A stretch of DNA of 5,065 bases from Pseudomonadota bacterium. Its GTDB lineage: Bacteria > Pseudomonadota > Alphaproteobacteria > Rhizobiales > Beijerinckiaceae. The notes under the pieces were generated by a model that ran no database searches, had not been told where the DNA came from, and worked only from the letters and a program-made list of their open reading frames with translations. Where the stretch lies: NCBI GenBank assembly GCA_023426505.1, contig JAFAAP010000098.1, positions 1 to 5,065 on the forward strand, given 5' to 3'. A program made the translations under genes and the position numbers. Shown in pieces: positions 1-4,623 of the stretch (positions are counted from its first letter, which is position 1; every line of letters begins with the position of its first letter).

Positions 1-28
1 GGCGGACAATGGTGGTAGTCTCGTTCAT
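1..28 (-). CDS. 5' end of a leftward gene, cut by the window edge; possibly an IS256-type transposase
   Basis: Reading leftward from an ATG at 28, nine codons give MNETTTIVR before the edge. A purine-rich GAGAGAG lies about nine bases upstream of the ATG and could serve as a weak ribosome binding site. From memory, IS256-type transposases of Rhizobiales often begin with a similar short Thr/Val/Arg-rich stretch. Nine residues cannot prove this. If it is such an element, its end should lie somewhere in 29-135, but the partner inverted repeat is outside the window. It could equally be any other gene. Confidence 0.3.
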
Positions 29-135
29 GGCGTATCGCTCTCTCGAAGAGGTTCTGGCAGGCTCGACACCCGCCTCGATACGTCGCCTCTCTCACACCGT
101 CATCACCCACATTCCGCCATAGCTCCACCCGCCGC

Positions 136-251
136 GTGGCGGTGCTTGTGACCGTGCTCAACAAGCTGGGGTCGGCCCTGCCGAGCGGTCGAAGATCAAA
201 GCCCCGCAGGCCAAGGAGACAGAGGCCAATCCGTTCGCGATGGTCTGCTGA
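136..251 (+). pseudogene. Possible frameshifted 3' remnant of a protein gene
   Basis: The codons from 136 to about 182 read VAVLVTVLNKLGSALP, with G or C in the third position of nearly every codon. The frame starting at 183 then reads ERSKIKAPQAKETEANPFAM followed by VC and a TGA at 249-251, again with about 19 of 22 codons ending in G or C. Each half continues poorly outside its own stretch, so the simplest reading is one gene tail with a one-base shift near 181-183. The Lys/Ala/Glu-rich tail ending NPFAMVC looks like a natural C-terminus. I do not recognise the family. The 5' part may have been removed by whatever element lies to the left. Confidence 0.3.
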
Positions 252-325
252 TTGTCCACGCAGGCTGCCTGAGCGTCACAGGAAGCCTGTCATCATGGCA
301 CAGCCCCCTGCCCTACCAAATCGGG

Positions 326-357
326 GCCCTCCCCAAGGTGCCTCTCAGTGGGAGGGC
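326..357. repeat. GC-rich inverted repeat between remnant and small membrane gene
   Basis: GCCCTCCC (326-333) and GGGAGGGC (350-357) are perfect 8-bp complements around a 16-base loop. Two smaller palindromes lie nearby: CAGGC-T-GCCTG at 261-271 and ACAGG-AAG-CCTGT at 278-290. No T-run follows on either strand, so this is not a standard intrinsic terminator. It is downstream of the leftward gene at 434-565 and could still slow or end that transcript. The rest of 252-433 holds nothing I can support. Confidence 0.4.
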
Positions 358-433
358 GATGAACACCCTCTGAAGGCAACCCGCAATCCATCGGTTAATC
401 CACGGGTCTCAGCAGGCGTCGACGACGCGGTCC

Positions 434-565
434 TTAGAGGCTAGCCAGCAGAAGGCTGACCCCGATCAGAGTGACAACCGAAATGAGAAATCTGACGGAC
501 GCACGCGTGAGTTCTGCGGCAGGTAGAGGAGTAAAGAGAGGCGCTGTGATTTCTGTCTGCTTCAC
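434..565 (-). CDS. Small single-pass membrane protein, 43 aa, unknown function
   Basis: Starting from GTG at 565 the translation begins MKQTEITAPLFTPLPAAELT and ends with TAA at 434-436. Residues 1-22 are polar with several Pro and end in Arg-21. Residues 24-43 (VRFLISVVTLIGVSLLLASL) form one hydrophobic span that reaches the C-terminus. That is a tail-anchor-like layout with the N-terminus probably in the cytoplasm, although topology is inferred. GAAGG lies eight bases upstream of the GTG (AAGG at 574-577), well placed for ribosome binding, and this decided the start. Third-position GC is only about 55%, lower than in the mobile-element gene, as is common in accessory genes. It may be co-transcribed with the weaker candidate at 603-728, 37 bases upstream. 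The family is not recognised, and a chance open frame remains possible. Confidence 0.5.
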   Translation of the reverse strand: MKQTEITAPLFTPLPAAELTRASVRFLISVVTLIGVSLLLASL

Positions 566-602
566 GACAAATACCTTCAATATATTCAGATTGGTCGGAA
601 AA

Positions 603-728
603 TTAACTTAGAACGCCCACAACGGTTTCAGGCGACGCCGCTATCTGCCTAATTTGCTCAGCTGTGGCTGTATCGGGAAGGTCACACGAGCGCAGAATGC
701 ATCGAGCATCATTCCTGTCTGTGGTCAT
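603..728 (-). CDS. Possible small protein, 41 aa, unknown function
   Basis: From an ATG at 728 the frame reads MTTDRNDARCILRSCDLPDT and continues to ETVVGVLS, with TAA at 603-605. The part from Asp-7 on (two Cys, then a TAEQIRQIAASPE stretch that would form a helix) looks protein-like. No good ribosome binding site precedes this ATG. An in-frame ATG at 812 would give 69 aa but also lacks one. Codon bias is weak. The stop lies 37 bases before the small membrane gene, so the two could be one leftward unit. It is divergent from the zinc-knuckle gene at 880. The call is tentative. Confidence 0.3.
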   Translation of the reverse strand: MTTDRNDARCILRSCDLPDTATAEQIRQIAASPETVVGVLS

Positions 729-767
729 CGCGGAGGGCTGGATAACGCTGGTCCTGCGTGAGGGAAG

Positions 768-783
768 AGGGGAGCGCTCTCCT
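768..783. promoter_or_regulatory. Near-perfect 16-bp palindrome, possible operator
   Basis: AGGGGAGCGCTCTCCT pairs with itself at seven of eight positions and is centred on AGCGCT. It lies about 95 bases upstream of the zinc-knuckle gene and on its upstream side relative to a weak TATAGT -10-like box at 851-856. A dimeric regulator could bind here. That is inference from symmetry and position only. Confidence 0.25.
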
Positions 784-868
784 GAACAAAATTCATCAGG
801 AACGTGAGCCATTGGTGCTGTGCCGCACGGCAGCCGGAGCGGACAAAAGCTATAGTTGGACGATGGAC

Positions 869-874
869 AGGAGG
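869..874 (+). promoter_or_regulatory. Strong ribosome binding site AGGAGG for the zinc-knuckle gene
   Basis: A full AGGAGG stands five bases before the ATG at 880. It selects that ATG over an upstream in-frame TTG at 856, which would put the Shine-Dalgarno sequence inside the coding region. Confidence 0.8.
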
Positions 875-879
875 TTCTG

Positions 880-1068
880 ATGACCGTCATGTCTGACCGG
901 GCGATGCAGCTTTTCCCCGTGTGCCCACAGCGCATGGGAGGCACGCTCATCCCGGCTCTCAAAGGCTGCCCGCAATGTGGTGGGGTTGAGGAGATTGCGT
1001 CCCCGGCAGTGGGCGTTTGTCCCAGTTGTGGTGCTGCAATGAGGGTGCTGAGCCCAAGCCAAATCTGA
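880..1068 (+). CDS. Small zinc-knuckle (double CxxC) protein, 62 aa
   Basis: The protein begins MTVMSDRAMQLFPVCPQRMG and carries two knuckles, CPQCGG (Cys-30, Cys-33) and CPSCGA (Cys-47, Cys-50), 13 residues apart. This is the four-cysteine pattern of a zinc ribbon, with a further Cys-15 outside the motif. Such ribbons bind nucleic acid or protein partners, and the sequence does not say which. There is no signal peptide or membrane span, so it should be cytoplasmic. The start is fixed by AGGAGG five bases upstream. Its TGA (1066-1068) overlaps the ATG of the next frame by one base, which suggests translational coupling to the exported protein. A TATAGT box at 851-856 could be its -10, but I see no clear -35. 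The precise family is not recognised. The CxxC ribbon is seen directly; zinc binding is inferred from it. Confidence 0.7.
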   Translation: MTVMSDRAMQLFPVCPQRMGGTLIPALKGCPQCGGVEEIASPAVGVCPSCGAAMRVLSPSQI

Positions 1069-1466
1069 TGCGCTGCTGGGTGATAGCGCAGGCGCCCTGC
1101 TTTCGAATGGCTGGCCTGCGCGTGGCCGCGGCTCTGCCCATTCTCGCTTTGTCGTCAGGAGCCGGAGCGCAGACATCGGATCCCCGCCAGTCTGCTCTGG
1201 ATGACTATGTTGCAGCAAGGATGCTGACGACCAAGTGCCCGTCATGGCAGCTTGACGTTGCGGAGGTCCGGAGCCGGTTCTCCTCCCTGGATCTCAAGCC
1301 AGAGGATTGGCAGGACGGCGGGCCGTACGCGCGCTTCTTCGACGACCGCCTGTCCCGCTATGCGATGATGCTTTCGAGGATGCCGGAGAGGCGAGCCTGC
1401 GACGCCGCAGAGGCAGCGTTTGGGCCGAGCGGTCAGGTCAGGAGAGGCTGGATGAGACGGCAATGA
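1068..1466 (+). CDS. Small exported protein with a probable disulfide, unknown function
   Basis: Using the ATG at 1068, which overlaps the stop of the preceding gene (TGATG), the product is 132 aa. An in-frame ATG at 1107 gives 119 aa and a more classical signal peptide (MAGLR, a hydrophobic stretch VAAALPILALSSG, then AGA before QTSDP). Neither start has a strong ribosome binding site, so coupling favours 1068 and signal-peptide shape favours 1107. The mature part is helical and polar. It has one Cys in TTKCPSW and one in RRACDAAEAAFG, likely a periplasmic disulfide. The short mature domain with a C-terminal Cys-...-FG-x-x-G pattern resembles unnamed Rhizobiales periplasmic proteins, but I cannot assign a family. 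The stop is 64 bases before the insertion sequence, so the gene seems intact and only its downstream region was interrupted. Confidence 0.65.
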   Translation: MRCWVIAQAPCFRMAGLRVAAALPILALSSGAGAQTSDPRQSALDDYVAARMLTTKCPSWQLDVAEVRSRFSSLDLKPEDWQDGGPYARFFDDRLSRYAMMLSRMPERRACDAAEAAFGPSGQVRRGWMRRQ

Positions 1467-1528
1467 GGAGCCCAACTAACATCGCTCAGCCCCATCTTGC
1501 GGCGCCCGATAAGGCGGAAGAGCCTACA

Positions 1529-1530
1529 TA
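1529..1530. repeat. TA target-site duplication, left copy
   Basis: A TA directly precedes the left inverted repeat, and another TA (3015-3016) directly follows the right one. This fits the 2-bp duplication made by some IS5-family subgroups. The flanking bases ATAG and CTAG also match at three of four positions if the element is taken one base shorter at each end, so the exact boundary is uncertain by one base. Confidence 0.5.
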
Positions 1531-1545
1531 GTCGGCCCTGAACAA
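1531..1545 (+). repeat. Left terminal inverted repeat of the IS5-family element
   Basis: GTCGGCCCTGAACAA is an exact reverse complement of 3000-3014, 15 of 15 bases. Similarity stops immediately inside. Confidence 0.9.
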
Positions 1546-1569
1546 CCCACAACTTGTTGGGACAGAAGG

Positions 1570-1591
1570 ATGCTTCGCCGTCACGAAGCAT
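1570..1591 (+). promoter_or_regulatory. Hairpin in the IS leader, upstream of the transposase
   Basis: ATGCTTCG (1570-1577) and CGAAGCAT (1584-1591) form a perfect 8-bp stem with loop CCGTCA. TTGTAAAAT follows directly. It sits 51 bases before the transposase ATG. Many insertion sequences carry such leader structures, which limit expression from outside promoters by ending transcription or masking translation. The following run is only weakly T-rich, so the role is inference. Confidence 0.5.
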
Positions 1592-1642
1592 TGTAAAATG
1601 CCAGCTCCTGGGTGCTGACCCGCTCAAAGCTGGTGTATTTCC

Positions 1643-2950
1643 ATGGGACCCAAGCCAACGGGACCGAGCTCCGGCGACCTCTACCGCAGCCGCCTCGACC
1701 AGATCCTCGATCACCGTCACGAGCTCTTTCGCCTGGCCGGTCTGATTGACTGGGACAGGTTCGATCAGGAGTTCGGCCGCTTCTATCGCCCGCTCGGCCG
1801 GCCCGCCAAACCCACCCGGCTGATGGTGGGGCTGTCGTATCTCCAGCACACCTTCAACCTGTCCGATGAGGCGGTGGTGCAGCGCTGGATCGAGAACCCG
1901 TATGACCAATGGTTCTGTGGCTGTGAGTACTTCCAGCATGAGTTGCCCTGCGATCCGAACTCACTGACGCGCTGGCGCAAACGGCTCGGACCCGAGGGAC
2001 TGGAGACACTGCTAGCTGAGACGATCCAGGCCGGGCTGGAGAGCGGCGCCGTGCGGTCGTCGAGCCTGGAGCGGATCAGCGTCGACACCACCGTGCAGCC
2101 CAAGGCCATTACCCATCCCACCGACGCGAAGCTGTATCTGAAGGCCTTGCAGGCGCTGGTGCGGCAGGCCAAGCGGCATGGCCTCGAGCTGCGTCAGGCC
2201 CACACCCGTCTGGCCAAACGCGCAGCCGTGCAGGTCGGTCGCTATGCCCATGCCCGCCAGATGCGGCGCATGCGCCGCGAACTGAAGCGGCTGAAGACCT
2301 ATCTCGGACGCGTGTACCGCGATGTCGCCCGCAAAGTCGCCGGGGATGTGGAGCTCTCGATCCGGTTTGCTCCTCTACTCGGCCTCACAGAGCGCCTTCT
2401 GACGCAGGAGCGTACGAGCAAGAACAAGCTCTACAGCCTCCACGCCCCAGAGGTGGTGTGCATCGCCAAGGGCAAAGCGCATCGGCCGTATGAGTTCGGC
2501 TCCAAGGTCGCGCTGGCGGTGACGAACCGGGAGAGCTTCGTGTTCGCCTCCAAGGCGCTGGAAGGCAATCCGTATGATGGCCATACGCTCAGCGCTACCG
2601 TGGACCAGGTTGTGGTCCTGAGTGGGGTTGAGCCGGATCGCATTTACGTCGACCTGGGCTACCGCGGACACGCCTATGCGCACAAGGAGCGCGTGTTCAT
2701 CTCGCGACAGCGGCGGGGGCTCACGCCCACCATCAGGCGGGAGCTGCGACGGCGGTCCGCGATCGAGCCGATGATCGGGCACATGAAGGTGGACGGGCGA
2801 TTGGGACGGAATAACCTGCTCGGAGCAGCCGGCGATGCGATCAACGCCCTGCTCGTGCCCGCCGGGCACAATCTGCGGCTGGTCCTGAACTGGCTCAGGC
2901 TTGTTGTCGCTTGGTTCCTGGCAGCCCTGATGAGTTCATCCGCACCATAG
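1643..2950 (+). CDS. IS5-family DDE transposase, 435 aa, intact
   Basis: This enzyme cuts and rejoins the ends of its own element, acting on DNA in the cytoplasm. Residues about 50-125 match the DUF772-type N-terminal domain (LSYLQHTFNLSDEAVVQRWI, then a WFCG/EYFQHELPCDP stretch and SLTRWRKRLG). The catalytic domain follows: Asp-148 in SVDTT, Asp-337 in YVDLGYRGH and Glu-375 in SAIEPMIGHMK, giving a full DDE triad with the usual Lys seven residues after the Glu. A very basic helical insert spans about 173-230. NPYDGHTL (309-316) and the NLRLVLNWLRL tail are also typical, and the length is normal for this branch. The ATG at 1643 is chosen because the N-terminus aligns in kind with relatives I recall (xPKP...GDLxRxRLDQI). 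Only a weak GGTG ribosome binding site precedes it. The gene shows no frameshift or internal stop. Confidence 0.93.
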   Translation: MGPKPTGPSSGDLYRSRLDQILDHRHELFRLAGLIDWDRFDQEFGRFYRPLGRPAKPTRLMVGLSYLQHTFNLSDEAVVQRWIENPYDQWFCGCEYFQHELPCDPNSLTRWRKRLGPEGLETLLAETIQAGLESGAVRSSSLERISVDTTVQPKAITHPTDAKLYLKALQALVRQAKRHGLELRQAHTRLAKRAAVQVGRYAHARQMRRMRRELKRLKTYLGRVYRDVARKVAGDVELSIRFAPLLGLTERLLTQERTSKNKLYSLHAPEVVCIAKGKAHRPYEFGSKVALAVTNRESFVFASKALEGNPYDGHTLSATVDQVVVLSGVEPDRIYVDLGYRGHAYAHKERVFISRQRRGLTPTIRRELRRRSAIEPMIGHMKVDGRLGRNNLLGAAGDAINALLVPAGHNLRLVLNWLRLVVAWFLAALMSSSAP

Positions 2951-2999
2951 GATACTGCCCACGAACGCTGGAAGCCAATCGCCGCCTGATCAAACGGCA

Positions 3000-3014
3000 T
3001 TGTTCAGGGCCGAC
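3000..3014 (-). repeat. Right terminal inverted repeat of the IS5-family element
   Basis: TTGTTCAGGGCCGAC is the exact reverse complement of 1531-1545 and is followed by the TA of the presumed target duplication. Confidence 0.9.
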
Positions 3015-3112
3015 TAGAGCATCGGACGATTTGTCGGACCCGCTTGGTTCTCCACGTCTGCCCAGCGGAGAGGGATGGGCGTCGTGGATCCGCCTTTTGG
3101 TCCGATGGTCTA
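3015..3112. repeat. 98-bp MITE/REP-like palindromic element next to the IS
   Basis: The left end TAGAGCATCGGACG (3015-3028) and the reverse complement of the right end (3099-3112, TAGACCATCGGACC) match at 12 of 14 positions, and both ends begin with TA. The interior codes for nothing. Short dispersed palindromes starting TAGAGCAT are, as I recall, common in Rhizobiales genomes. This looks like one that has diverged. The IS inserted exactly at its left TA. Whether the element is mobilised by a transposase or arose as a REP-type repeat cannot be told here. Confidence 0.5.
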
Positions 3113-3138
3113 ATTACTTCTGGCGTTCCAGCCCATCC

Positions 3139-3262
3139 TCACAAATCCAGATAGCCCCGCCGCCGCTTCGCCCGCGCAACCGCCTCCAGCGCCTCATCGG
3201 CGTGGTCTGCTCGAGGTGTCGATCGTGACGAGGTTTCCGGTGATCGGATCGAGAATGGTCAT
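3139..3262 (-). pseudogene. Small gene, about 41 codons, broken by a one-base shift
   Basis: Leftward from ATG at 3262 the frame reads MTILDPITGNLVTIDTSSRP and stops at 3194-3196 after 22 residues. The frame taken up at 3210 reads ADHADEALEAVARAKRRRGY and then LDL before TGA (3139-3141). Both halves have strong third-position GC (about 13 of 16 and 18 of 23), and together they make a sensible small soluble protein: a short beta-rich start followed by an acidic-to-basic helix. AGAGG lies six bases before the ATG. The shift falls around 3206-3214. I recall similar small proteins starting MTILDPxTG in Methylobacteriaceae but know no function. It is either a true pseudogene or a sequencing error. 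Confidence 0.6.
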
Positions 3263-3300
3263 GGCAGTCCTCTCCCGTTCAGGCAGAGGAGGAACGCGCC

Positions 3301-3436
3301 ATGCCTGGATCGGATCAAGCTCGCATGTAGTTGTGGTTACGCGACTGTTACCGCGCTCCGCCTCTCACATCCCTACAGCAGATCGAGGCGGTACATCCGC
3401 GCCCCGACTGCTTTGGAGGAGAGTGCTGATCTTTGA
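3301..3436 (+). pseudogene. Possible small Cys-containing protein gene broken near its start
   Basis: AGGAGG at 3287-3292 stands eight bases before an ATG at 3301, an excellent initiation site. The frame nevertheless ends after eight codons (TAG at 3328-3330). The next frame, open from 3302 to a TGA at 3434-3436, reads LDRIKLACSCGYATVTALRL and on to ALEESADL. Removing one C from the CC at 3304-3305 would join this ATG to that frame and give 44 aa with a CxCGY motif. Codon bias is moderate (about 60% GC in third position). It is divergent from the broken gene at 3139-3262, with only 38 bases between the starts. The evidence is mainly the ribosome binding site. Confidence 0.3.
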
Positions 3437-3487
3437 GCCGCATCGATCAGCCAGAGCATGGTCGCTGCAGTATGGTTAACAGTCCAT

Positions 3488-3518
3488 GAAGAAACCCCGC
3501 TCGACTGAGCTTCGAGCG
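3488..3518 (-). terminator. Possible leftward terminator for the 3611-3796 gene
   Basis: CGCTCGA (3498-3504) and TCGAGCG (3512-3518) form a 7-bp stem around a 7-base loop. On the minus strand it is followed by GGGGTTTCTT. It is about 95 bases beyond the stop of the leftward gene. The T-run is short and does not start at the stem, so it would be weak. Apart from this hairpin, 3437-3610 holds only short open frames without ribosome binding sites, which I do not call. Confidence 0.35.
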
Positions 3519-3610
3519 AGATTCTGTGTAAGCGAGCCTGATACACACCGCGGCCCGTCAGCTTTGTACCCCTGCATGGTTAAGCGAGGGTATCGACTGA
3601 TCCGGCCTCA

Positions 3611-3796
3611 TCACACGGGCGCGCAGCCGTCATGATCCTCGACCATGCGTTCGATTGACTCCACAAGTTCAGCTTCGGCTTGGCTCAAAGCCCGCGAGCG
3701 AGCGATTTCAGCGCGGGTCTGCTCTAGGACTTGGTTGGCCAGCTCAATCGTCTCCTCGATCGATTGATCAAGTGGTGGAAGGCTCGGGTCCGACAT
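3611..3796 (-). CDS. Small soluble helical protein, 61 aa, unknown function
   Basis: From ATG at 3796 the product begins MSDPSLPPLDQSIEETIELA and ends DDHDGCAPV-like (VEDHDGCAPV), stopping at 3611-3613. After a Pro-rich start, residues 12-53 form a continuous amphipathic, Glu-rich helix with Leu/Ile/Val spacing that suggests a coiled coil or helical hairpin. There is no signal peptide or membrane span. An in-frame GTG at 3802 has a GGCGG seven bases upstream and is an alternative start adding two residues. The gene is divergent from the exported protein at 3982, and a nested palindrome (3812-3834) lies directly in front of it. Family not recognised. The clean amino-acid composition and helix pattern are the main support. 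Confidence 0.55.
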   Translation of the reverse strand: MSDPSLPPLDQSIEETIELANQVLEQTRAEIARSRALSQAEAELVESIERMVEDHDGCAPV

Positions 3797-3811
3797 GATC
3801 ACTGGTTAACC

Positions 3812-3834
3812 GCCAAGTTGGGCCAATCCTTGGC
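3812..3834. promoter_or_regulatory. Nested palindrome upstream of the 61-aa gene, possible operator
   Basis: Outer arms GCCAAG (3812-3817) and CTTGGC (3829-3834) enclose TTGG-G-CCAA (3818-3826). A separate perfect GGTTAACC lies at 3804-3811. The site is 15-40 bases upstream of the leftward start, where a repressor or LysR-type regulator could act. No -10 or -35 box is clear. Inference from symmetry only. Confidence 0.3.
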
Positions 3835-3922
3835 AATCACAGGTCCTGACACCCGCGCCGCCGCTCGGCCTGCGCGATGGCCGCTAACCCTGTTCCATAC
3901 TGCGTGTTCTGCGAATTATCAG

Positions 3923-3946
3923 GACAATTGTCTCACGAGCGTGAGA
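3923..3946 (+). promoter_or_regulatory. Two abutting palindromes within a possible promoter of the exported-protein gene
   Basis: GACAATTGTC (3923-3932) is a perfect 10-bp palindrome. It overlaps by two bases TCTCACG-AG-CGTGAGA (3931-3946), a perfect 7+7 inverted repeat. A -35-like TTGTCT (3928-3933) and a -10-like TATAAG (3949-3954) flank the second palindrome, although the 15-base spacing is short. The arrangement fits a repressor operator, or an activator site in a promoter with poor spacing, about 35-60 bases before the ATG at 3982. Confidence 0.45.
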
Positions 3947-3981
3947 GCTATAAGGCTTTACCTTCGCTTGAGGCAGATCAC

Positions 3982-4509
3982 ATGCAGAGAAGTTGCCTAC
4001 AAAGGTGGGCTATTGGGGCAGTGTCAGTTCTTCTTGACCTATCGACTAGTCCGGCTTGTGCTCTCGATCTACGAACTGCCACCGTTTGGAGCCTCTCTGA
4101 GGACCAACTCAAGATTGGCCTCTTGTTCAAGGACCCGGCTCGCCAGAACATTTACACTTCCGCGATGTTCACCTGTCTGAGTGCTGATGGAGTGAGGCTT
4201 ATGCTAAGTCCAGTGGATCATCAGCAGTTGGGCCGCGCTATCAGCCGCAACCAGGTTCCCAGCGCGAAGCTCGTTATCGACGGCAAAGCGTTCGAGATTG
4301 GCCCGGAGGTCAGCATCGGCTTCAACTTCCATAACGAGGAATGGATGTATGAGACTTCAGTGAGCACCGCTGTGATTGAGGCTCTGGTGACCGCACGAGC
4401 CATCAGAGCACAGGGGACAGGTCTCAGCCTGGAACTCCCCCGCCCTGATCCGAAAAAGGACTTCGCTCAATTCAGAGACGCCTGCCCGGCTCTTCATGGA
4501 ATGCGCTAG
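3982..4509 (+). CDS. Exported (periplasmic) protein, 175 aa, unknown function
   Basis: The ATG at 3982 is chosen because GAGG (3970-3973) lies eight bases upstream and because the product then starts with a signal peptide: MQRSCLQRW, the hydrophobic stretch AIGAVSVLLDLS, and a likely cleavage after ACA before LDLR. The longer frame from 3877 would bury this signal. The mature part of about 150 residues alternates beta-like segments (VRLMLSPVD, AKLVIDGKAFEIG, VSIGFNFH) with a helix (STAVIEALVTARAIRAQ). It ends in FAQFRDACPALHGMR. Cys in MFTCLS and RDAC could form a disulfide. The beta-rich fold with a late helix and a terminal Phe-x-x-Phe-x-x-x-Cys pattern recalls small periplasmic proteins of the invasion-associated-locus-B type, but similarity is only general. 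Its promoter region carries abutting palindromes. Confidence 0.72.
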   Translation: MQRSCLQRWAIGAVSVLLDLSTSPACALDLRTATVWSLSEDQLKIGLLFKDPARQNIYTSAMFTCLSADGVRLMLSPVDHQQLGRAISRNQVPSAKLVIDGKAFEIGPEVSIGFNFHNEEWMYETSVSTAVIEALVTARAIRAQGTGLSLELPRPDPKKDFAQFRDACPALHGMR

Positions 4510-4589
4510 CTCCTGCAGTCGACTTCACCGCTGAAATCCAGAACTGCCGGAGCCGCCTGTTCGATAAGAGGCCTTCCGCCAGGCCCGGA
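4510..4589. other. Non-coding stretch after the exported-protein gene
   Basis: No supported gene. A short hairpin GGCCT-TCCGCC-AGGCC (4570-4585) lies about 60 bases past the stop at 4509 and has no T-run. It may contribute to ending the rightward transcript, together with the opposing terminator just beyond it. Confidence 0.4.
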
Positions 4590-4623
4590 CAAGCAAAAGC
4601 CCCGGATGGGGAACATCCAGGGC
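4590..4623 (-). terminator. Leftward Rho-independent terminator
   Basis: On the minus strand GCCCTGGATG and CATCCGGGGC form a ten-pair stem (nine Watson-Crick pairs and one G-U) with a 5-base loop, followed at once by TTTTGCTT. Read on the plus strand the same stem has an A-C mismatch and no T-run, so the signal is directional. It implies a leftward transcript arriving from 4624 or beyond, although no convincing leftward gene is visible there. Confidence 0.75.

Larger units (their letters stand above)
1531..3014 (+). mobile_element. Complete IS5-family insertion sequence, 1484 bp
   Basis: The element is bounded by perfect 15-bp terminal inverted repeats with TA on both outer sides. It carries a single intact transposase gene (1643-2950), with 112 bases before it and 64 after. 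Length, gene layout and repeat size suit the IS5 family. The left non-coding end contains an 8-bp-stem hairpin. With both ends and the DDE triad intact the copy could still be active. It landed directly beside a palindromic repeat element (3015-3112). I cannot give an ISfinder name without a search. Confidence 0.9.

Noticed and set aside
136..444. Single 102-codon rightward frame
   Set aside because: Only its first 16 codons look coding. After about 182 it becomes Arg/Pro-rich with a poor composition while another frame takes over, and it has no ribosome binding site.
850..1245. 131-codon leftward frame
   Set aside because: It is antisense to the zinc-knuckle and exported-protein genes, with low-complexity Ser/His/Arg composition and no initiation signal.
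1433..1939. 168-codon leftward frame
   Set aside because: It runs antisense across the left IS boundary into the transposase gene; it is a shadow of the GC-rich coding strand.
2375..2869. 164-codon leftward frame
   Set aside because: It lies wholly antisense to the intact transposase and shows no independent start signal.
3216..3479. 87-codon rightward frame
   Set aside because: It overlaps both broken small genes, has Ser/Arg/Val-rich composition, and the good ribosome binding site at 3287 serves a different frame.
3486..3635. 49-codon rightward frame starting MKKPRSTELR
   Set aside because: No ribosome binding site, and its end overlaps the leftward 61-aa gene, which is better supported.
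3731..4180. 149-codon rightward frame
   Set aside because: It crosses the divergent promoter region and overlaps the exported-protein gene in another frame; the composition is not protein-like.
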